A stretch of 22,940 bases of DNA from the NCBI GenBank assembly GCA_964598395.1, contig CAZRBW010000053.1:1-22940 (forward strand). The letters run 5' to 3'. The stretch is from CAXBDP01 sp964598395 (lineage in GTDB: Bacteria; Bacteroidota; Bacteroidia; Cytophagales; Cyclobacteriaceae). How positions within the stretch are numbered: the stretch's first letter is position 1; every line of letters begins with the position of its first letter. Below the pieces are notes generated by a model that was not told the origin of the DNA, made no database searches, and worked only from the letters and a program-made list of their open reading frames with translations. The position numbers were made by a program, and so were the translations under genes. Positions 8,631 to 15,467 of this stretch are shown in pieces.

Positions 8631-11600
8631 CTAACGCCCTAGCTTAAGTTGAAGGTTTCTGGACTCCAAAAACCTATTAAATTCAGGGATTTCTTCATTC
8701 CTCAATCTCTGGTATTGCACTTGTATATCATCAAGCTGTTTTCTGAAAACATTATAAACTTCCACTTGCTGATTGGTTGGTTTGAAATCCGCACCAAATC
8801 CCCCTACATCACTTGCCAAGGCACTTATTCTACCATACAATTTCATTGGAGCACGAAATGCATCTTCTCTTGCGCCTGTCATATTCACGTCGAATAAACC
8901 ACTTTCTACCTCCAAAATCTTATCATCAAGCTCTTTTACTTTCGCGGCTATTTGTGCGTCATCGTTCAATTCAATAAGCTTAGCCAATTCTGCTCTAATT
9001 ATTTCTATTTCATTAATAGCAATTACGACCTCATTGAGAGCCGCATTCAAATTAAGCGAAAATGAAACTTGTTGCTGAATATCGTTAATAGTTCCTGCAG
9101 TATTTGGGTCTTTTAGGACTGTAACTGTATGAGAAGCAACTTTGCCATCTACAGTGATTCGTACTTGGTAATCGCCTGGCACTACTCTTGGACCTAATTG
9201 GCCTCGATACAAATCCAAATCCCAAGTTACCAAAGGCCTAAATTCTCTCCCTTCTAATTTTACCCAAGGCTTATCTGGCGGAGCAACCAGTAAGCGAGGC
9301 TGTAGGGTTGGCTCATGACGCAAATCCCACCACACTCTATTTACACCGCTATCCTTTTTGCCAGCAATGCTTCTTACCAACTCACCATTTTTAGTTAGCA
9401 CTTCAATCTTCACATCATTTGCGGTCGCTTTCAGGAAATAATTAATGTCCATGCCGTAAGGCGGATTACTTCCTGTGGTCATAGATCTGCCTTCGGTTTT
9501 TATTCCCTGTAGCTCATGAAATCTGTAAGCAGGCCGTTGGCTAAAAAGATGCATATCAGAAGCCATTACCTCTGCACTTAACTCTCTGATTGGAGTGATA
9601 TCGTCGAGGATATAAAAACCACGACCATACGTGCCGATTACCAAATCATTGAACTCCTCCTGAATTGTGAGCCAATAAATTGGTGCGGGAGGTAAATTAT
9701 TTCTTAAGCGAAACCAGGATTTTCCATCATCTTTCGAAATGTATAGCCCCTTGTCGGTTCCTGCGTAAAGTAGTCCTGCAACTTTTGGATCCTCACGAGT
9801 TACATGAATAAAGCTAGATTCTGAACGCTCAATTCCTGCATCCAGTCTTACCCAAGACTGTCCATAATTCGTTGTTTTATAAATGTATGGTTCGAAATCT
9901 CCCAACTGATGGGCATCTACCGTAATATATGCCGTGCCAGCTTGATGCCTTGACGGCTCAATACTCGAAATGGTTCCAAGTTCTGGTTTGCCAGGAATAT
10001 TGTTTGTGAGGTTTGTCCAGGTTTTTCCACCATCTCTTGTCAACTGTACCAATCCGTCGTTGCTTCCCGTCCAGATTAGGCCGTCTTCAATATGCGACTC
10101 TGCTATTGAAAACAATACCGAGGCATCAAAGGTCATCAAATTATCTGTGGCTATTCCGCCGGATGATTGTTGGTGGGCTTTATCATTTCTCGTCAAGTCT
10201 GGACTAATTATTTTCCAACTTTGGCCATAATCTTCCGTCATATGCACGAATTGGCTACCTACATATACTCTTTTGTGATTGTGTGGGCTTATATAAATTG
10301 GGAATGACCAATGCCATCTGTAGCGCATGTCTGCTGGCGCCCAACCATAGCCAGCTTCTGGCCATACGCGCACATCTCGAGCGTGGCCAGTTCGCAAATC
10401 ATATACCTGCAAGCCTCCATCATAGCAACCAGACCATACAATATTATTATCTACAGGATCAGGAATGGCCCAACCACTTTCGCAACCACCTACTGCATGC
10501 CATAGGCCTAATGGAATACTTCCTTGGCGACTATTACTAGGCCCTTTGTACGAGTAGCCATCTTGTCGATTTCCGTACACATTATATGGCACTTGAGTGT
10601 CAGTCCACACATGATACATTTGCGCATTTGGGAACACAAATTGTTTATATGTTCTCTGCTTATTCCAAGTAACACTTGCGCCTCCGTCATGGGCAACCAT
10701 TATACGATCGGGATTAGCTGGGTCAACCCAAATATCATGATTGTCTCCTCCCGCTCTATATCCAGCCTGGTCTAGGGTGTAGCCTCCATCTGTGCTAGTA
10801 CTAAAACGGACAGAAGCAAAATACACTTCATCAGGATCGTCGGTAGAAACTCTTAATCTTGTATAATAAGGAGCTCTTTCGTTGATCGTATGATTGATCA
10901 TAGTCAATTCCCAGCTATCTCCTCCATCTGTAGATTTCCATAGCTGAGGACTGTCCATTTCAAAAAGCGCATATACTACATTTGGATTACTGTAAGAAAC
11001 TGCTACGGAAGCCTTACCTACTGGATTTTCAACTCCACCTGGAAGTCCATTATTTTTCATAGGCTCCCAAGTTTTACCTGCATCTTTACTTCTATAAATT
11101 CCACCACCTGGTCCTCCACTTCGCAAGCCCCAAGTTTTAATTTCGATAGACCAAAATGCCGCAAAAAGAATGTCTGGGTTCTTTGGATTTATAGCTAAAT
11201 CAGCCGCACCAGTATTTTCATCGACAAAAAGAACGAGCTCCCATGTGCTTCCTCCATCAGTAGTTTTATATACTCCGCGATCTTTTTGTGGACCATAGGT
11301 ATGGCCTAGCCCAGCGGCATATACAGTATTCGCATTTCGAGGATCAACGATAATCTGTCCAATGCGGGAGGTTTCTTTTAGTCCGCTGTGTTTCCAAGTT
11401 TTGCCTGCATCATTGGATTTGTAAATACCATTGCCCATTGCATGCGCTGGTCGGATCAAAAAAGTTTCGCCCGTACCTGCCCAAACTTGCTTGTGGTCTG
11501 TAGGTGCTACAGCCAATGCCGAAACTGAAGAAATATCTTGGTCGTCGAATATTGAATTCCAGGTAGTACCGCCATCCTCCGTTTTGAACAACCCACCTGA

Positions 11601-11789
11601 AGCCATACCTACATACATTACCATGTTATTGCCTGGCTCTCCCGTTACAGCAATGGTTCTATTCCCATCGGGGCCAATAAATCGAAAATCTAACTGCTTA
11701 AAATATTTGCTTTGGTCTGCAGTGGTTTGAGCTAAACTCAAGAATGGCAGCAAGAATATTGCTACGCAGAAAATCATTAATTTTTTCAT
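8631..11789 (-). CDS. Secreted Asp-box (BNR/sortilin-like) repeat protein
   Basis: A 1052-residue protein with a Sec signal peptide (MKKLMIF..., cleavage near SLA|Q, residue 20). The next ~750 residues carry at least nine Asp-box repeats of the S/T-x-D-x-G-x-T/S-W type, for example KTEDGGTTW, KSNDAGKTW, KTTDGGSTW, RSKDAGKTW, KSTDGGDSW, TRDGGKTW and SKDDGKSW. These define a large VPS10/sortilin- or GH74-like beta propeller (or two), usually labelled 'glycosyl hydrolase' in Bacteroidota. No catalytic Asp pair of GH74 xyloglucanases can be assigned by eye, so enzymatic activity is unproven. After a short beta domain (about 780-900), residues 902-1052 are mostly helical with coiled-coil character, as in related large secreted proteins. 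There is no T9SS sorting domain, so it is probably periplasmic or outer-membrane associated. A peptide- or glycan-binding role is inferred. Confidence 0.87.
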   Translation of the reverse strand: MKKLMIFCVAIFLLPFLSLAQTTADQSKYFKQLDFRFIGPDGNRTIAVTGEPGNNMVMYVGMASGGLFKTEDGGTTWNSIFDDQDISSVSALAVAPTDHKQVWAGTGETFLIRPAHAMGNGIYKSNDAGKTWKHSGLKETSRIGQIIVDPRNANTVYAAGLGHTYGPQKDRGVYKTTDGGSTWELVLFVDENTGAADLAINPKNPDILFAAFWSIEIKTWGLRSGGPGGGIYRSKDAGKTWEPMKNNGLPGGVENPVGKASVAVSYSNPNVVYALFEMDSPQLWKSTDGGDSWELTMINHTINERAPYYTRLRVSTDDPDEVYFASVRFSTSTDGGYTLDQAGYRAGGDNHDIWVDPANPDRIMVAHDGGASVTWNKQRTYKQFVFPNAQMYHVWTDTQVPYNVYGNRQDGYSYKGPSNSRQGSIPLGLWHAVGGCESGWAIPDPVDNNIVWSGCYDGGLQVYDLRTGHARDVRVWPEAGYGWAPADMRYRWHWSFPIYISPHNHKRVYVGSQFVHMTEDYGQSWKIISPDLTRNDKAHQQSSGGIATDNLMTFDASVLFSIAESHIEDGLIWTGSNDGLVQLTRDGGKTWTNLTNNIPGKPELGTISSIEPSRHQAGTAYITVDAHQLGDFEPYIYKTTNYGQSWVRLDAGIERSESSFIHVTREDPKVAGLLYAGTDKGLYISKDDGKSWFRLRNNLPPAPIYWLTIQEEFNDLVIGTYGRGFYILDDITPIRELSAEVMASDMHLFSQRPAYRFHELQGIKTEGRSMTTGSNPPYGMDINYFLKATANDVKIEVLTKNGELVRSIAGKKDSGVNRVWWDLRHEPTLQPRLLVAPPDKPWVKLEGREFRPLVTWDLDLYRGQLGPRVVPGDYQVRITVDGKVASHTVTVLKDPNTAGTINDIQQQVSFSLNLNAALNEVVIAINEIEIIRAELAKLIELNDDAQIAAKVKELDDKILEVESGLFDVNMTGAREDAFRAPMKLYGRISALASDVGGFGADFKPTNQQVEVYNVFRKQLDDIQVQYQRLRNEEIPEFNRFLESRNLQLKLGR
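9685..9692 (+). repeat. GCGGGAGG octamer (4 of 10)
   Basis: On the non-coding strand of the Asp-box gene; the coding strand reads CCT CCC GCA (Pro-Pro-Ala). Confidence 0.75.
10747..10754 (-). repeat. GCGGGAGG octamer (5 of 10)
   Basis: On the coding strand of the Asp-box gene as GCG GGA GGA (Ala-Gly-Gly). Confidence 0.75.
11364..11371 (+). repeat. GCGGGAGG octamer (6 of 10)
   Basis: On the non-coding strand of the Asp-box gene; the coding strand reads ACC TCC CGC (Thr-Ser-Arg). Confidence 0.75.
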
Positions 11790-11919
11790 AGAGGTGCTTT
11801 TTTAATAATTCATCCTTCGACAAAAGATATGAAAACCAACCCAAATGAATTTATGAAATTCTTTGTGAGGCAAAAAAGTAATTTGAAAGACTATTTAACT
11901 TAAGAGTGATAGATGTAAT

Positions 11920-12381
11920 TTATTTTACTCCTTCAAAAATTTCAAGGAATGTGGAATCCCCTTTCACCACTCTAATGGTGAACCTCAATTTCTTTGAATT
12001 ATGAATATATAATCCACCATCGGTAGACGAAATATTAGAGGTGCCTTGAACTTGATTGGGAACATTGATCAAGCCTCCCGAAAAAATCATATCTGCATTC
12101 GCATTGAAACTACTACTAAAGTTACTAGCAACGGGCGTAATTCTCAATTGAGTAGTGCCTGAGGCTGAAGGAGAAACTCTCACTTTAAAATTATCTCTTT
12201 TGGGTGTGTTCGAGTTTGGATTGTCAATATTAAGAGGCTGAATAATGAATTTCTGGGCAGTTCCAGTATATTCACCATGTAATTCTGAGATTGGCAATAA
12301 ACTGATTTCTTCTTTGGAGCAGCTTGATAAAGTGAATATTAATAGTAAGAATACAAGGCTAACTTTCATTTCAGATTTCAT
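11920..12381 (-). CDS. Small lipoprotein of unknown function
   Basis: A 153-residue protein with a lipoprotein signal: MKSEMKVS, hydrophobic core VFLLLIFTL, and lipobox LSSC with Cys21 followed by SKEE. Met5 is an equally plausible start. The mature part opens with LHGEYTGTAQ and continues as Ser/Asn/Thr-rich beta strands, compatible with a small lipocalin-like barrel similar in size to the lipoprotein at 700-1179. No family is recognised. It lies 130 bp upstream of the Asp-box gene on the same strand, so co-transcription is possible but not required. Nothing resembling a strong terminator separates them. Confidence 0.75.
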   Translation of the reverse strand: MKSEMKVSLVFLLLIFTLSSCSKEEISLLPISELHGEYTGTAQKFIIQPLNIDNPNSNTPKRDNFKVRVSPSASGTTQLRITPVASNFSSSFNANADMIFSGGLINVPNQVQGTSNISSTDGGLYIHNSKKLRFTIRVVKGDSTFLEIFEGVK

Positions 12382-12776
12382 AAAATTCTTGGCGTCTATA
12401 ATAGTATTGTAATTGTTAAAACATCATTAGATATGAGAACGACTAGTTTTTATATTAATTGGCCGAATCTAATAATAATTTCTTGAAAAATGAATCAAGA
12501 ATATAAACTGTAGTTAAGTAAAGTATATTTTCACCAAAAGCAATGACAATATGAGGGAATGTTTTCAATTTGATTTGACTAAATGAGGTATAAGTGAAAT
12601 AAACCTTCATTCCTTTTTGGGAATTTCATATTTTTGTTCATTATTTAAGAAAGCACTAACACCAAAAACCATTCATATAAAGAGTGGAACCTTGCAAAAA
12701 AGTTAACGTTTTCAATCTCTTATATTAAAATTCCCAAAAATTGTTTTAGCACAATGCAAACTTTTAAATTACCTAC
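12382..12776. other. Divergent AT-rich intergenic region
   Basis: 395 bp separating the minus-strand lipoprotein from the plus-strand SulP gene, with no convincing ORF on either strand. It contains an exact -7 promoter element (12629-12636) and an inverted repeat TTCTTGA-8 nt-TCAAGAA (12480-12486/12495-12501) that could be an operator or weak hairpin. No riboswitch or structured leader is recognisable. Confidence 0.6.
12629..12636 (+). promoter_or_regulatory. Candidate -7 element for the SulP-carbonic anhydrase operon
   Basis: TATTTTTG matches the Bacteroidota consensus TAnnTTTG exactly and lies 140 nt before the SulP ATG. A -33 TTTG at normal spacing is not evident; the nearest upstream TTTG is only 9 nt away. 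The implied leader is about 130 nt and AT-rich. Confidence 0.35.
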
Positions 12777-14348
12777 ATGAACCCAAAACCATCTCTCTCT
12801 ACTCTCAAAAATGATCTACCCTCTGGATTAGTAGTATTCTTGGTGGCACTTCCACTCTGTTTGGGAGTCGCATTAGCTTCAACAGGAAGGCCTGATTTGC
12901 TTTTTTCAGGTATTATTGCAGGCTTTGTTGGAGGCATTGTTGTAGGTGCTTTAAGCGGCTCAGCCTTAGGTGTATCCGGACCTGCTGCAGGATTAGTTGT
13001 AATTGTCCTCAATGCTCTGGACACGCTAGGAGCTTTCGAGATATTCTTACTTGCTGTTGTATTAGCAGGTGTTATTCAAGTGATTGCAGGTTTTTTTAAG
13101 GCAGGTGTAATTGGTTACTATTTTCCCTCATCTGTTATTAAAGGTATGCTTGCTGCGATTGGGTTAATTCTAATTCTCAAAGAAATTCCCCATGCCTTAG
13201 GTTATGATGAAGATTACATGGGTGACCAAAGCTTTATGCAAGCAGATGGACATAATACCTTTTCTGAAATCATGTATGCTCTTGGAGCTGTGCAGACTGG
13301 TGCAATAGTAATCACGCTATTGTCTCTGATTATTTTGATTTTATTTGAAAAACCAATAATGCAGCGTGTATCGCTTTTCAAAATATTACCAGGAGCTCTA
13401 TTTGTAGTTGTATTTGGTATAGTTATTAACCAAGTATTCCTCACATTCGCTCCTGATCTTGCAATGACTGGGAAGCACCTCGTTCAGCTGCCGGTAGCGT
13501 CCAATGTAAGTGAATTCTTAAGCTTCTTTACACTACCAGATTTTACTGCTATCACTAATATTGATGTATATGTAGTTGCTTTCACTTTGGCCATAGTTGC
13601 CAGTTTGGAAACATTACTATCTGTCGAAGCAACAGATAAATTAGATCCTTTCAAAAGAAATACTCCTACCAACAGAGAGCTTAAAGCACAAGGTGTTGGT
13701 AATATTATATCTGGCATGATTGGTGGCTTGCCAATTACTCAAGTAATTGTTCGAAGTTCTGCCAACATCAATTCTGGTGGTAAAACCAAATTATCTTCCA
13801 TAATACACGGTGTTATTTTACTTGTTTCTGTAATACTTGTTCCTAGAGTACTAAACCTTATCCCTCTAGCTACACTTGCTGCTATACTATTGCTAATTGG
13901 ATATAAGCTGTCCAAAGTTTCTCTTTATAAGCAAATGTATAAATTAGGCTGGGATCAATTCTTCCCATTTGTAGTCACTGTAGCAGCTATTCTGTTCACG
14001 GATTTACTAAAAGGTATAGGAATTGGAATGGTCGTAGCTATTTATTTTATTTTAAGAAAAAATTACAAGCACCCTTATTATTTCCACAAGGAGGAGTACC
14101 AAGAAGGTGATGTTATCAACCTAACCTTATCTGAAGAAGTTACCTTCTTGAATAAAGGTAGTATTCAGCTAACATTGGATCATTTGCCTAATAACTCCAA
14201 GGTAATTATAGATGGAACAAAATCTCAGAATATAGATTACGATGTCTTGGAAATCATTCAGGACTTTAAAGCTCACACAGCTCCACACAGAAATATTGAA
14301 GTAGTGACTAAAGGTATAGAAACTGTAGATTCAACTGGTGGACATTAA
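12777..14348 (+). CDS. SulP-family inorganic anion (probable bicarbonate) transporter
   Basis: A 523-residue SLC26/SulP transporter. The N-terminus LKNDLPSGLVVFLVALP, followed by LCLGVALASTG and GGIVVGALSGSALGVSGPAAG, is the characteristic TM1-TM3 region with the anion-site Gly/Ala/Ser-rich stretches. The central part (about residues 20-430) is hydrophobic throughout, and it retains the SVEATDKLDPFKR and QGVGNIISGMIGGLPITQVIVRSSAN segments conserved in the family. The C-terminal 80 residues (from about 444) resemble a short STAS domain (VTFLNKGSIQLTLDHLP, then VIIDGTKSQNIDYDVLEII). It is 24 nt upstream of a beta-carbonic anhydrase, the arrangement known for bicarbonate-type SulP proteins. Bicarbonate is therefore the favoured substrate, although sulfate cannot be excluded from sequence alone. 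The promoter candidate is at 12629. Confidence 0.92.
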   Translation: MNPKPSLSTLKNDLPSGLVVFLVALPLCLGVALASTGRPDLLFSGIIAGFVGGIVVGALSGSALGVSGPAAGLVVIVLNALDTLGAFEIFLLAVVLAGVIQVIAGFFKAGVIGYYFPSSVIKGMLAAIGLILILKEIPHALGYDEDYMGDQSFMQADGHNTFSEIMYALGAVQTGAIVITLLSLIILILFEKPIMQRVSLFKILPGALFVVVFGIVINQVFLTFAPDLAMTGKHLVQLPVASNVSEFLSFFTLPDFTAITNIDVYVVAFTLAIVASLETLLSVEATDKLDPFKRNTPTNRELKAQGVGNIISGMIGGLPITQVIVRSSANINSGGKTKLSSIIHGVILLVSVILVPRVLNLIPLATLAAILLLIGYKLSKVSLYKQMYKLGWDQFFPFVVTVAAILFTDLLKGIGIGMVVAIYFILRKNYKHPYYFHKEEYQEGDVINLTLSEEVTFLNKGSIQLTLDHLPNNSKVIIDGTKSQNIDYDVLEIIQDFKAHTAPHRNIEVVTKGIETVDSTGGH

Positions 14349-14372
14349 TATTCAAACTAGATAAACGACGAT

Positions 14373-15008
14373 ATGGAATACTACAAGCAACTCTTAGACA
14401 ACAACAAAACCTGGGTTGAAACTAAATTGAAGGAAAATGACAAGTACTTCGAAACTCTTTCTAAAGGCCAAAAACCGCCTGTTTTATGGATTGGTTGTGC
14501 CGATAGTAGAGTGCCTGCAAATGAAATAACTGGGACTCAACCAGGCGAGGTTTTCGTGCATAGAAATATCGCCAACATGGTGATTCATAGTGATATGAGC
14601 ATGTTAAGTGTATTAGACTATGCAGTCAATGTATTGAAAGTTTCCCACATAATTGTTTGTGGTCATTATGGTTGTGGCGGAGTGCTTGCTGCTATGAGTG
14701 ATGGTAAGTTTGGCTTGATCGACAACTGGCTAAGACATATTAAAGATGTTTATCGCTTGCACCAAGCTGAGCTAGATGCGATAAATGATAAAGATGAAAA
14801 AGGTAAAAGATTTGTAGAGCTGAATGTAAAAGAACAAGTTCTTGATTTGACTCATACTTCTATCGTGCAGAATGCATGGCAAAATGGACAGAACCTACAT
14901 GTACATGGATGGGTTTATGATATTGCTAATGGCTTGATCAAAGATCTTGATGTTAACGCTAGTGGTACCGAAGATATAAATAAAATTTTCAAATTGGCTG
15001 GAGGATAA
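14373..15008 (+). CDS. Beta-class carbonic anhydrase
   Basis: A 211-residue beta-carbonic anhydrase, which interconverts CO2 and bicarbonate in the cytoplasm. Zinc ligands are Cys42 (CADSR), His98 and Cys101 (HYGCGG); the catalytic Asp44-Arg46 dyad is intact. The EYYKQLLDNNKTWV opening, QPGEVFVHRNIAN and the late LHVHGWVYDIANG are family hallmarks, and the length is typical of the bacterial Can type. There is no signal peptide. It follows the SulP gene by 24 nt in an apparent two-gene operon ended by the hairpin at 15032. Together the two proteins would take up bicarbonate and equilibrate it with CO2 for carboxylation reactions or pH control; this joint role is inferred from context. Confidence 0.95.
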   Translation: MEYYKQLLDNNKTWVETKLKENDKYFETLSKGQKPPVLWIGCADSRVPANEITGTQPGEVFVHRNIANMVIHSDMSMLSVLDYAVNVLKVSHIIVCGHYGCGGVLAAMSDGKFGLIDNWLRHIKDVYRLHQAELDAINDKDEKGKRFVELNVKEQVLDLTHTSIVQNAWQNGQNLHVHGWVYDIANGLIKDLDVNASGTEDINKIFKLAGG

Positions 15009-15031
15009 TTTCAGAATCGTTCAAAATTGTT

Positions 15032-15063
15032 AAAAAGCTCGGCTCTTACAGTCGAGCTTTTTT
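15032..15063 (+). terminator. Intrinsic terminator of the SulP-carbonic anhydrase operon
   Basis: AAAAAGCTCG (15032-15041) pairs with CGAGCTTTTT (15053-15062) around an 11-nt loop and continues into a T-run. It lies 23 nt after the carbonic anhydrase stop. The A-run on the 5' arm makes it potentially bidirectional. Confidence 0.85.
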
Positions 15064-15098
15064 ATTGAACAGAACTTGAACTTGCTAGTTTATATTCC

Positions 15099-15374
15099 AT
15101 GGCAGATTTGAATGAAAAAGACGTTGATAGGATAATCGAAATGGCATGGGAAGATAGGACTACTTTCGATGCAATTGAAGCTCAATTTGGGATAAGTGAA
15201 GCCCAAGTAATTAAGCTGATGAGGGCCAATATGAAAGAATCCTCCTTCAAAATGTGGCGCAAAAGAGTAAGTAACAGATCCACTAAACATCTGCAAAAAA
15301 GAGACTTTACAAAAAGCAGATTTAAGTGCAGCCGACAAAAAGCTATTAGCTTCAATAAGGTATCTAAAAGATAA
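15099..15374 (+). CDS. TIGR03643/DUF2805 family small protein
   Basis: A 91-residue basic protein. DRIIEMAWEDRTTFDAIEAQFGISEAQVIKLMR reads as a helix-turn-helix-like segment (the GISEAQVIKLM recognition helix). It is followed by the family signature SSFKMWRKRVSNRSTKH and a Lys/Arg-rich tail. This matches the small conserved TIGR03643 (DUF2805) family found in Bacteroidota and some Proteobacteria. The function is not established; nucleic-acid binding is a reasonable inference from the HTH-like region and the charge. The gene stands alone between the carbonic anhydrase terminator and the DUF2723 gene, and lacks an obvious promoter in the short 35-nt spacer, so it may depend partly on read-through. 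Confidence 0.85.
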   Translation: MADLNEKDVDRIIEMAWEDRTTFDAIEAQFGISEAQVIKLMRANMKESSFKMWRKRVSNRSTKHLQKRDFTKSRFKCSRQKAISFNKVSKR

Positions 15375-15375
15375 A

Positions 15376-15400
15376 AAAACTGACCAAATTGAATTTGGTC
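15376..15400 (-). terminator. Hairpin with T-run on the minus strand
   Basis: GACCAAAT (15382-15389) and ATTTGGTC (15393-15400) form a perfect 8-bp stem with a 3-nt loop. The adjacent A-run at about 15374-15379 becomes a U-tract only on the minus strand. It would therefore stop antisense transcription entering the small gene, whereas the plus strand has no U-tract after it. Confidence 0.5.
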
Positions 15401-15433
15401 TGAATTATGAACAAGCATTGCGTATTAATTTAG

Positions 15434-15441
15434 TATTTTCG
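15434..15441 (+). promoter_or_regulatory. Candidate -7 element for the DUF2723 gene
   Basis: TATTTTCG is one base from TAnnTTTG and 27 nt before the ATG. No well-spaced -33 element is seen. Confidence 0.25.
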
Positions 15442-15467
15442 CCTCTGTTTCATAAATTCAAAAATCT

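Noticed and set aside
10508..10775. Overlapping small ORFs of about 60-85 codons on both strands inside the Asp-box gene
   Set aside because: They are shadows of a strong 1052-residue gene, with unnatural composition and no start context or family resemblance.
8631..11789. Calling the Asp-box protein a xyloglucanase (GH74)
   Set aside because: Asp boxes alone mark a propeller fold; the catalytic pair could not be identified by eye.
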